A stretch of DNA of 64,000 bases from Heterodera schachtii (taxonomy: Eukaryota; Nematoda; Chromadorea; Rhabditida; Heteroderidae). How positions within the stretch are numbered: position 1 is the first letter of the stretch; the number at the start of each line of letters is the position of its first letter. The position numbers and the translations under genes are program-made. The notes beneath the pieces are model-generated. The model searched no databases and was not told the DNA's origin. It worked only from the letters and a program-made list of their open reading frames with translations. Location of the stretch: the NCBI GenBank assembly GCA_023374025.1, contig SIJG01000053.1, positions 124,001 through 188,000 on the forward strand. The letters run 5' to 3'. Shown here one piece after another: positions 49,527 through 60,519 of this stretch.

Positions 49527-49860
49527 GGCACTACTTTAAAAGAGTACTATATATTTTGAAATTTTTTCTTTTTTTTTTTATTATACATTAAATTTTTTGG
49601 TTTAAAAAGCCGGGAAAACACTTTTCTATGCGTTTTTTTGGTGTCGCTGATCAAGAATACGGCATTCATTTTGGCCTCTTTCGAACCCCGGACTCGAATT
49701 CGGGTCCGGGGTTCGAAGGAGGCCAAAATGAATGCCGTATTCTTGATCAGCTACACCAAAAACCCTAGAAAAATGTTTTAACGGTTTTAAACCAAAAAAA
49801 TTAATCTGTAATAAAAAAAACTGAAAAAAAGTTCAAAATAGTACTCTTTTAAATAGCGCC
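49527..49860. mobile_element. small foldback element, 334 bp, 8 bp TSD
   Basis: Flanks GTATACTT (49519-49526) and GTATAATT (49861-49868), one mismatch. Ends GGCACTACTTTAAAAGAGTA and the inverse TACTCTTTTAAATAGCGCC. The centre (about 49640-49780) is a near-perfect palindrome including GGTGTCGCTGATCAAGAATA and CCCCGGACTCGAATTCGGG. Confidence 0.75.
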
Positions 49861-50530
49861 GTATAATTTTTCATAGATTTTCCCATTTTTTATTTAAAAA
49901 TTTTTCATTTTCCGATTTCTCCTAGTTTACAAACTGAGTCTAGCCATGTAAATCAACAACCTTTTTTGCTTATAAGTTATCACCTTTTATGGCGCGCTTT
50001 TTCACCAAAAAATGCACGATCCTACCATTCGTCGCCAGCAGCAACAAAATGTGAAAAAACGGGGGGGGGGGGGGACAACGAATAAGGATGGTTGAAAACG
50101 AATTCATATTTGGCTTATTCGAATGCGTTTGGTTGTCATTCATTGCCTTTCTTTCCATCATTTCCCTTGGCCAATTGCTTTTCGTTAATTTGTGGAGCAT
50201 TCATTAATCATTCGATTGTAACGGTCGTCCAAAAGTCATCATTTGAGCCTCAAAAGGGCGCACCCTCCCGTCCTAAACATCACAATTTCTTCCACAGAAT
50301 ATTTCTTATTCCACATTCAATCATATTTAATGACAACAAAAATATCAATGTATATAAGAAGCAGCGCTGGCAACAAATGTGAGGCTTTTGCCTTATTTTG
50401 TGGTTTTTGAGAGACCGATTAAATTTTCAAAATGAGGCTTTTCTTTTGTTCGAGTTGACAAACTCTATTAAACTGCAATTTTTTAGTTACAAAATTATGG
50501 CCAAAACTCTTTTAATTTATTGGGTTTTTG

Positions 50531-51115
50531 GGCAATCATATGTTTTACTGGTCCCGAAATTTTTTCTTTTTGAAACTTTTCTGTAAGTTCCAAAAACACG
50601 GTTCTAGGGGTGTTTTGGGCCGCTGAGTACGAATCCGGCCTCCTTTTTTGCTAATTCCGAACCCCTAACCCGAATTCGAACATTTTTTAAAAAATTTTTG
50701 TTTTCAAAAATCATGAGAACATATTTCTAAGGGTTTTCAGGGTCGCTGATCGCGAATACGGCATCAATTTCGACCAATTCTAAATCCTTGACCCGAATTC
50801 GAACAAAAAGTCGAAAATTCAAACTTTTCAATTTTCGAATTCTTGGTCTAAAAATACTCTAAATGAGCATTTTTTAAAGCAATGATGACTTTCACTTCAT
50901 TTTCGTGCATTTGAACAAAGTTTGAACCAAAATATGAAATTTCGAACATTTGATTTTTTGGCTTTTTGTTCGAATTCGGGTTAAGGGTTCGGAATTGACC
51001 AAAAATCAGGCCGGATTCGTACTCAGCGCCTCAAAGGAGCCCTAGAAACATGTTTTTAGAATTTTCAGAAAAGTTTTAAAAAAAATTTTAGGGACCAGTA
51101 AAACATATGATTGCC
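50531..51115. mobile_element. foldback element, GGCAATCATATG...CATATGATTGCC
   Basis: Arms: TTTTACTGGTCCCG near the end, GAGTACGAATCCGGCCTCC, AACCCGAATTCGAAC, matched in inverse at 50970-51110. Flanks GGGTTTTTG and TGGTTTTTG (8 of 9). It lies directly beside the next element. Confidence 0.7.
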
Positions 51116-51123
51116 TGGTTTTT

Positions 51124-51579
51124 GGCTCTATTACGGTTTGTCCCCCATAAATTTTTCGAAAATTTTATGTTTCAAAAATCATAAAATTATGTTTCCAAGG
51201 GTTTTCGAGGTCATGGATCACGAATCCGGCATGCATTTCGACCAATTCCGGACCCGAACTCGAACAAAAAAATCGAAAATTTAACTTTTCGAATTTTATA
51301 TCTTTAGTCTAAAAATGGTTCAAATGATTTTTTATTGAAGCAATGATGACTTTCAGTCGTTTCTGTGTATTTAAAAAATTTTGAACTAAAAATGTGAAAA
51401 TCGAAAATTTGAGTTTTCGACTTTTTGTTCGAGTTCGGGTCCGGGATTCGGAATTGGTCGAAATGGATGCCGGATTCGTGATCCACGACCTCGAAACCCC
51501 TTGGAAACATATTTTTACGATTTTTGAAACATAAAAAAATTTTTCGAAAAATTTATGGGGGACAAACCATAATAGAGCC
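51124..51579. mobile_element. foldback element, GGCTCTATTA...TAATAGAGCC
   Basis: Arms of about 190 bp: GGTTTGTCCCCCATAAATTT, GATCACGAATCCGGCATGCA, ACCCGAACTCGAAC and the inverse at 51420-51570. Flanked by GGTTTTT on both sides (51117-51123 and 51581-51587), the same octamer that flanks its neighbour. Confidence 0.7.
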
Positions 51580-51587
51580 GGGTTTTT

Positions 51588-53379
51588 CGCCGTCCATCAT
51601 CGTAACTTTGACTTTATTGCGCAGCGCTGCCCGCAACACAAGTACTTTAAAATGATACTGGCTATGCTTAAATTGGCTAATTGTAAGGAACAAACTAAGG
51701 CACTTAAATTCGGCGGTGACGAAGAGACCCTCCCCCACCCCCTCTTTTGAGGGCATAGTAAAAAGATCCTCGCTTTCTTTTCCCATTTTTCACATTATTC
51801 CCTTTTCGGTGCTTTTTTCTCCACTAATTTTGTTCCATTTACGAACATAATTTTCAGAAACAAAACATCATCAGCATTTCTTAAGTGATTGTGCAGATAT
51901 TCAGCATAACCGGTTGGTTGGCTGCTGCTCTTCGGCGGGTTTCCCCCGTCCCTCGCCTCCGTCGGATAAGCGAATCATTCGTTGTCATTGACAATGTGTT
52001 GATGACGTGTTCAATCCTTTCTTTTCTAACATGTTGATAAGTTCCGCAGCAATGAGTCCTCCAAATTCCTTCTTTTTGACAGGGTTAAAGGTTAAACTGA
52101 CAAAATTGAATTCGCAGAGTTGGCAAAACTGACAGCAAATGTGTTAATAGGGCGGGTATTTAGTTGTGTGACTTAGGATTGCCTAATATTCACAAAAAAT
52201 GCATTTTCAACTTGGATTGAAAGTTCGATGTGGGACACTCTCGCTACTTTTCTTTTTCTCTCTTTCCGCATCTCCCTCTCCCACCTTCTCTTTCCCTATC
52301 TCTCTCTCTCGCTCCTTTTTCTTTTTCTCTCTCCATTTCTCTCTTTCCCCATCTCGCTCTCCCACCTTCTTCTCTTTCTTTGTCTCTCTCTCTTTCCTCC
52401 TCTCTCCCCCACCTTCCTCTTTTTCCCTGTCTCACTCTCTCTCTCGCTCTATTTTTTCTCTATCTCTCTCTCCCTTTCTCTCTTTCCATTCCTTCTAATT
52501 TTCTTTTCAAATTTCTCTTTCTCGTCATTTTGTACTTTTTTTTAAACATTGCACAATGAAAGAGATGTTCGATATAAAGAACAGAAACGAAAGAGGATGA
52601 ATAAAGCAGAGACACATGGAAAGGGAAAGGGACAGACGGAAACGACGCCGCAAAGGAAAAAGAAAAGGAAAAACGACTGTTTTCACGGTCGGTCGTGCTG
52701 ATGTTATGCAAGCCCGACCTTATGCCATGCTCACTTTCATTTTCTTCCATTCACAATTTTAAAGGATTTTAAATGAAACGACTATTTCTTTCTTTTCTCC
52801 CACCCTCCCCCGTCTCTCTCTCTCTCTCCCAGTCTTCCTCTCTCTCCTCCTCTCTCACTCTCGCACCATCGGTCTCTCTCTCTCTCTTCTCCTCTCTCTC
52901 CCTCACCTTCCGTCTCTCTCTCTCTTTCCTCTCTCTTTTTCTGTATTCTTTTAAAAGTCAATTCGCTTCTGTCTCTATGCTGTCCGTGTAGGCTTTTCCC
53001 TCTACTCAATTCCTTTTTTGCCTTTGTTCATCCATTCCTTTCAGAAGCATTCTCTTCATTAATAGAACTGTTAAGCTTCTTAGCGGAAGCTGTAAGAACA
53101 ACTCAAAAGCCATTTTCAGAAGAGAAAGACTTTTGATACAAAACTTATTAACAAAAAAACACCCTCCTTTCTATGTTTTTTTAACTTGGTACAAAAAACA
53201 CCCAAAAAGCGTTAAAATTTGATCAATTTTTTAGTTAATTAGTGAAGCGAATTATCGATGATCAGATAAAAAAAAACATGAATGTATTTTCCAATAAGCA
53301 CATAATATTTGAAAAAAAAGGCTACAAAATATGATTTTTTTTAAATTGATTGCCTTAAACCATAAGTTCTTTGATTTTA
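51588..53379. other. intergenic with two CT-rich tracts
   Basis: CT-rich repeats at 52235-52500 and 52800-52945; otherwise no gene or conserved motif recognised. Confidence 0.5.
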
Positions 53380-53850
53380 GGCAATGGTAAAGATTATTGG
53401 TCCCAAAAAATTTTTAAAAAATAAGTTTTGAGAAATTATTTTCATGGGTAATCCGAAGCGCTTAGTACGAATCAGGCCCTCTTTAGGCTCAATTTCGTAC
53501 CCGAACCCGGATTCGAACATTTGAGAAAATTTAAAATTCACATTTTTTGCAAACATTACTTGTTGAATGCGGCCAATGTCTTTTTCCGTTTTCATATCTT
53601 AATTACTTGTGTTTTTCTTCGTATTATAGTACAATTCGATCAATGCCTTGGAAATAATACCGATGCTGGCCCTCATTTTTAGAAAAAAATTTCCAAACTA
53701 TTTTCTCAAATGTTAGAATCCGGGTTCGGGGTACGAAATTGAGCCTAAAGAAGGCCAGATTCGTACTTGGCGCCTCGGATTACCCTTGAAACTATTTTCT
53801 TAAAACTTATTTTAAAAAAAAATTTCGGGACCATAATCTTTACCATTGCC
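53380..53850. mobile_element. foldback element, GGCAATGGTAAAG...CTTTACCATTGCC
   Basis: Arms of about 160 bp: GATTATTGGTCCC, AGTACGAATCAGGCCCTCTT, AATTTCGTACCCGAACCCGG, with the inverse at 53700-53850. Flanks TTGATTTTA and TTGATTGAT share only the first six bases, so the target duplication is tentative. Confidence 0.65.
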
Positions 53851-54356
53851 TTGATTGATATTCCTAATCTAACCACTCATATAGTAAATTTTCAGTTTTT
53901 TCTCTTTTCCACAAACTGATCAGAAAAAATTGGTCAAAGTTTCTGAAAATAGACAAAATAAACATTTATTTTGAATATTCTTTTTTGTGACGGAATTTGT
54001 CAAATAATGATCTTTAAAAATTATTTCATCATTAATTTTTTTTAAATGATTCTCAACTGTAACTTAACAAAACGTTTATAATTAAAAAAAATATATTACC
54101 AACACAATTTGGGCTTTTTCAATTTAAATATGCGCACTTTGAGGAGCGTTCCAAAACAATAATTAAATCTTTTTAATAATTAAAAAAGCTTTTAGCTTTT
54201 CTTTCAGTAATCAGTTTTACAGTTGTCAAAATCGTTCAATTTTCATTATTCGGCTTATGTATTAATTTAATTAACATCCTTTCTCATTTTTTTCTTTTCT
54301 GATATTAACGGATATACGAAGGAAAGGGGGAATCTTTCCCCCGTTACTTTTTAAAA
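53851..54356. other. AT-rich upstream region of the LARP gene
   Basis: No gene seen; may hold the LARP promoter. Confidence 0.4.
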
Positions 54357-57300
54357 ATGCGCGGCTTCGAATTGGACGGCGGTGCTTTTTTCATGTGCAC
54401 GGAAATTTCGCCACGATGCTACACAATTCAACAGGTGAAAATTGCAGCAACGAAAAAGGGTTTAATGAGCGGAACCGAAGGATTAAAGAAACGCGGAATT
54501 ATTAATTGATTGGGACGCATCAGAAAAAATGAACACGAGGAAAAGAGAAAATAATTTAAAAATAAATAGGATTTTTAATAAAATTTTGAAAAATTGAAAC
54601 AAAAGACAGACTCATACGATATATTGTAGGTACATGGACAAGGACAAGATTGGCTTTTGTGAAATACCCCCCCCCCCCCCCCCCCCCCTCTCATCAGAGC
54701 ATTTTGCGAATTGGGGAACTTTTGTTGTCTTTGCTAATTTTAAAAATTATTTTTTAATTTTATTTTTTTTGAATGCTGTCTATGCCTTTAATGTGCCAAT
54801 TCGCACTTTTAAAAGTATAATTAATTCCAATGAGATGGACCAATTAGACAACACTTGCATAAATTTACAGCAGTGAATGCCTTGCCATTTGTTCCCTTTT
54901 CAGCTCAGTGACGTCGACGACGCCCTGAAGGGATTTGCCATGAGAAGGCCCTCTCAAACGGTCAATGCTTCTTCGAATGCCATTTTAATGGTTTTTTGTT
55001 TCAGTCGGCTTCCGCTTCTCCGCCCGCTTTTCCTTCCGCGCCGCGTCCCTTTCCCTCCGCCGGTCTTTCCACCTGCGCTTCCAACTCGCCTTTGCCAATG
55101 CTTCCCTGGTGGTTTACCGCTGAATGTCGCCAAGAACTTATGGGCGTGCCGCCGCCACCGCCCGATGAACGCGTGCCGACGCCCGACACGCGTCCGCCGT
55201 CGAGCGTCGGCGAGCAGCCGATGAGCCCGGAACAATTGCGACAACGCATCCGACGACAGTTGGAATATTACTTCAGCAGGTCCGCTTCGGAGATTGCGAA
55301 ATCAGTGGTCGTTTTGAAGGGAAAACCTGGTCAACGACCGTTATCTGAGATGCCAAATGGACGCTGACCAATACGTGCCCATTAAAATCGTCGCAAATTT
55401 CCCAAAAGTATCCCATTTTTTCCAATTTGCCACGGTTTCTTTTGTCAAAGGTGTCACAACTGAGCACCGACTTGGACCTAATCGTGGACATTCTCAAATG
55501 TTTGTCTCTTTTTCCGTTTTTCCCTTTACAAATCGTTAACATTGTAATTATTAATTCACTTTCAGCTTCGCCCCAATTGCAAGTCGATGAAAGTGGGCAA
55601 AAGGTGAGGCCATTGTCGCGACGGTGCACCATAATTTTGCGCGAGATTCCCGCGGACGCCGACGAAAAAGTCAGTGCATTCGAAGGACCAACAATTAATT
55701 AGCCATTGTTGTTGGGCTTGGAGACTGATCAGTCTCGAAGCAAGGACCAATTTAGGAGGTAAAAGCGATGTTCGGCGACGGATGCCCACCCTTCCGAACT
55801 CTTTCCTACGGGCTCAACAACAGGTGAAAGTGCCAAATGACACAATTTGAGTCCTCGTGGCTCAATTTATTTTTCACTCTCCCGGGGCGGAAAAGGAATT
55901 TCGGTTTTGCGATGGGACGGAACACCAGCAAAGACAAATATATTTCTGCTGTTAATTTCCATTCACCAAATGTTTTCAGTTGGTACGTCACTTTTGCCTC
56001 TGAACAGGACACTCAAATGGCATTTTTCCACCTCCAAACACTCGGAAAAACATTCAACGGAAACCCCGTCTTTGTCAGTTTCTCCCTATCGAAATGCCTG
56101 ATTAGAAAAAGGTTTATTGTGCTAGGCTCGAATCAAAACGGGCGGTGCTCCGATCGGTGCCGACGTTCATTCATTGGCACGGGGAAACATGCACTTTCCG
56201 TTGACAATCAATGGAGGGGCACTGCGGGGGCAACTGATTGTCCATCACGGACACCACGGCACGGACCAATCGGAGCACAACAGAAACACACCGAGCCCAA
56301 GCAGCGGCCGACAAGCGGACAACGCGGCGGGGAAACAAAGGACGGAGTTCGACCTCGGGCAAATATTGGCACAGTGCGGGTATTCACCCAGGGCGACCTT
56401 TAAACCGTTGGCACTTTCGGCCGCGCCTCTGCCAACGACGGCAGTGCCCCAACCGACTTCATTCTTTACACAGCCCATTCTCCACAACGGTCGGCATTTT
56501 CAAAGACCATTTCAAGTCTCTTTTCTGTTTCTGCCCCTTTCCGTTCTTTTCTTTGTCAGTCGTTTTTTTTGCGTTTCTTCGGAGTGTTTGTCATTTATTC
56601 CTTTCCTTTGCTTTTCCCCCATTCGTGGCTTTCGTTTGAGTGTTGCGTTGTCTTAAGGTGACTCTGTCCATTGCGCTTCCTTTCATCAAACCCTTCGCCG
56701 TCTCTTTTGCCACTCGCTGGAGGAAATGCCGAAGAATGGGGAAATTGTTGGCCAACATTTTGATGGCTTTCGCTGTGCCGGGGAAAAATGTTTTGGCGAA
56801 TGTGCTCAAGGGACTTTTGATGGCGTTATGTGTGGTTGTTTCGAAGAAAGTTCACTTGTCCTGTGCGAAAAAGAAAACCTTCGCCTCTTCCGAAAACGGC
56901 GCCGTGCCCATTCTGAGCCACCGCTTGCTTATTGTTCCGTACAATTTGCAGTTGGACGCAACGAATCTGTGCTCCGACAATGTGCCAAAGACGACAATCG
57001 CAGTTGGGACCCGGCTAAATTGGCAGCCACGATGCTTCCCTCTCCGGTGCCTCGAATAACGGACGTGCCGCGACTCAATGGAATGGGCGGCATTTCAACG
57101 AAGGAAGGCGGCCTCGATGAAACTGGCGAAAAGCACTGCTCGACGCCGATGGGCGGAGCATTCGCCGGGTTTCAACGGCAGGAGAGCGTCGAAGCATACC
57201 AAATTGCGGTGGCAGCAAACGGAGTGGCAAAACAACGTCGAATGACGCTGGAGATAGAGGAAGAAGAGGAGCAGTGGGAGTCGGTGAGCAATCGGAAAAA

Positions 57301-58894
57301 CAGACGGAAACCGACTGAGAAATGCCAACGGAGCCGACATTTCCATGACAATGCCAAGTGCGTGTTTGTCCAACTTTGCCTTATCAATCGTTCAGTTCCC
57401 CAAGGCTAACACTGACAGCTGAACCAACCGCTGCAGAGGAACAGCAGCACTCCGACCGACGACTTTTTCGTCTTTTTGGGACTCGCAGCTTCGATTCCGT
57501 CCGACCGCGGCCCCTTAGCGACTCTTTGCAAAGCTGTCACGAAAATGATCACTTTGGTGACCCGGCAAAAATAAACAGATTTTCAAAGTCGACGAATCAA
57601 AGTTCAAAAAGCGAATTTTCCAAAATTGTTTGGCATAACGATTCCACTGAGAAGTTGACTTTGCCAACACAACAACAGTTCGTCCCAATGCCGAATAGAA
57701 TAGTGCCGCCCCTCCTTTCGCTGACTTCGGCGACTTTCTCCCCGCCGAGTTGCGCCTTCCAACAACATCGGGGACCATCTTTTAGCGGCACGACACGCGG
57801 AGGAAGGCGCTCAGCTGCTGAGATTATTCGGAGATTTGGGGGCCGTAGAGGACGGACATGGAACAGCGAATGGAGCCGACCCGTAACAACGATTTCGAAT
57901 GTGATCAATCACCCGCAGCAACAGATGGAAGAGTACGGGTTAATTGCTAAAAAAGACGAAAGAATGGTCCGGGAGATGGAGGAGGTCGAAACAGAGAAAC
58001 GGACGAAAAGAGAGAGAGAAAGAGACGGAAGCGTACGAGAGACTGCGGGAGAGACGACGAGACGAACGAAGACAGTGGAGCAGAAGAGACAGACGCAGCA
58101 AAACGGCGGCACTCTCTGCCAACAACGGCACTTTGGAAGGCACTCGCGAGAAACGGCGGAGAAAGACGACAAACAACCAAAATGTTCACTTCGGAAAGAG
58201 GCACCAAATGGGGCTCGGGAGGAAGCCGACGAGGGACAGCAAAAGCGCCGCGAGAGGTGAGGGAGAGGAGGGGGAAGGGAAGTTTTGTTGCCGTGCCAAT
58301 CTTTTTTTCTTGCTCACAATCAACCATTTCTCGTAATAATAACTTTTCGTTTTACCATAGATTTTCTAAATTTTCTTTTCGTAATTTCATTTTTGAGGGA
58401 TGAAATTCCTTCCAAAATCCTGGATCTTCATAGTCAACGAATGAATTTGGTGCTTTTCCAGGTTCAATTTTGAAGAACGTGAGTTCCCCGCTTTGCTGAG
58501 CTGTGCTGACCACACTCATCAGAATGGCGATGCCCACCAAAATGAGAAAGTGCCCGGCGTTCCTTCTCTTTCCGCTGCGCTTCCATCCATCGATCCTCAA
58601 AAAACACCGTCCGTTTCGAGTTGCGTTCCGACTGATGCTCCTTCCACACCGAATCGTCCGAGTGGCGTTCAGCTCAAATTCAGTGCGGTCGTTGCTGGGC
58701 ATGGGCGAAGGAGGGCGACGATTGGGACGGCAACGGAAGGCGCGAGAAAAGGGGCGACCGGCGGAGGGGAGCCGCGAGCGAAGGACGGCACGCGCGAGGA
58801 AGCGACGGACGACTCGCGGCAGCAGCCGCGCAGCGGCACAATCGGAGGGACTGAAAAGAGTTACGCCCAAATGCTGAAAGGGTGGGCCAAGTGA
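54357..58894 (+). CDS. larp-5: La-related protein of the LARP4/5 family
   Basis: Cytoplasmic RNA-binding protein family that binds poly(A) and promotes mRNA stability or translation. Twelve exons: 54357-54434, 54904-54960, 55005-55279, 55320-55407, 55451-55499, 55566-55669, 55756-55823, 55980-56073, 56126-56489, 56658-57357, 57396-58256, 58462-58894; 3171 nt in phase, 1056 aa. The La motif (about 121-205) reads [39 protein letters not shown], then [16 protein letters not shown]. The RRM-like domain follows ([45 protein letters not shown]). [10 protein letters not shown] and the RRM start are LARP4 rather than LARP1/6/7 features. The long tail is Ser/Gln/Arg/Glu-rich and ends with [12 protein letters not shown] (a LARP4-type FP.L motif) and [11 protein letters not shown]. 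The first exon is inferred only from an in-phase ATG exon and is the weakest part. Confidence 0.88.
54667..54690. repeat. C homopolymer (about 22 bases) in LARP intron 1
   Basis: An unbroken C run ending CTCTCATC; one of the longest in the window. Confidence 0.9.
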
Positions 58895-60519
58895 TTGAAG
58901 TCGAATCATTGCGAGACATTCGGCAGGAGACGGAATTCGACTCTTCTTAGTTAGGGTTCAGCGGATAATTCAGTCACATCTTAACATTCTCCCGAAATTT
59001 CCCAGAATTTGTTGCAACTTTTCTTTTCCCCCTACCGATGCCATTGTTTTCCCTTCTTACTCATCCGATGCTTTGCTTCTCTCTCTCTCTATTTGCTAGT
59101 TATTTGCCTAGTCTCTTCTGTGGTTAACAAATCCCATTCCCTTTTCTCTTCCTTACATATCTCTCATCTTTCGCCATTTGAGTCACTTTGTAAGACTTCC
59201 GTTTATTTCGTTACAGTTCAAATTTCTTCACATTCTTCGGGTTTTTTCGGCTCCCTGGTGTTTCGTCACTAAACCTTTCGTCGCTGAAGTAAAATTTAAA
59301 AATTAAACAATTGCCATATATTTTATAAATCTTTTGAACCAAAAAGCATTAAATTTGTGCAAAATGGTATCAAATTTCACTTAACACACCAACCCGAAAG
59401 ATGGTCTTCTGTAATTTTGCCAACCAAATTGGAAAATCTTTGTATCATCCGAAAGCTCTTGATGAGAAGAAGCTTTTTCGAAGCAAATGCTAAGCAATTT
59501 AACGAGTTATAAAAAAAGATACTGGCATTTTGAAAATTTTAATTAATAGAGTAATTTTCTAGGCCGAAATTATTAATCAAAACATTGAATTTGTTCAGCT
59601 TCTTGTTTCTATCGGTATGCAAAATTTGGTGCAAATTGGTTCAAGAAGCGCTCCCTAAATATTGTGGCATCCCTCAAAATGCCTTGTCATTCGCTTTAAC
59701 ACACTTTCATTACTCAAGTTTAGCCAATATGTATCAATGATACACAACTGACCGCAAAGTCCGGGAGGGGGACGGGAGAATTATTTAAACATTATTCCCA
59801 TGATCGAAGAACCATTTCTATAACAAACTAATCGAAAAATAATAATTTTTTCTTTTAAAATTCATTGTTTTATTTCAGTGACGAAACGTTCGGCCACCTT
59901 TTTTTCAAGTTAGAAAGAATAGTCAATGAAAAAAGTGAAATTTTCGCCAAATATTTGTATTTTATTAGATTTAAGTGAAGCGCAAACGCATATTTCGAGC
60001 AGAGTGGTGGGATTTTATGAGAATTTTCTAATTAACTGAAGTACAGATTTGATTATAGTCCCAAAATTGGATTCATCCTGGATTAAGAATTTCCAACTGT
60101 TTTTTGGTTTATTATACAGTTATGTTCGTTCGTTCGTCTAATTTTGAAAAAATACGGGTGAAAAAACCGTCATGAGCAACCTTAAAGGTAAGATTTTGGA
60201 ATGCCTATGAAGTGAAATAGAGAAAAATAAATAAATAAAAACAATATTTAATTATATGAGTAAAAGCTGAACAACGAAAAGACCTGCTGGCAAAAATGGG
60301 AGGTCAAATGGAGAAAGAAGGTACAAAGAGAAATGGGTTCCCGTGAGTGTCTGAGGCTTTTGATAAATGGAAATATAAATTAAAAAGAGACTCAAAAGAA
60401 AGGCCCGCAATATTTTGACAAACAAAGTGAAATGGAGAATAGTAAAAGGCAAAAGCGAATTGGGTGTCGTGTAGTCAATTGATAGAAGTGAGTATTCCAA
60501 AAAGGCTCATTTTCGTCCT
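58895..60519. other. convergent intergenic region LARP-TCF
   Basis: No gene seen. TTTGTATCATCCGAAAGCTC at 59440-59459 matches the word shared by several foldback elements. AT-rich toward 60240. Confidence 0.5.
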
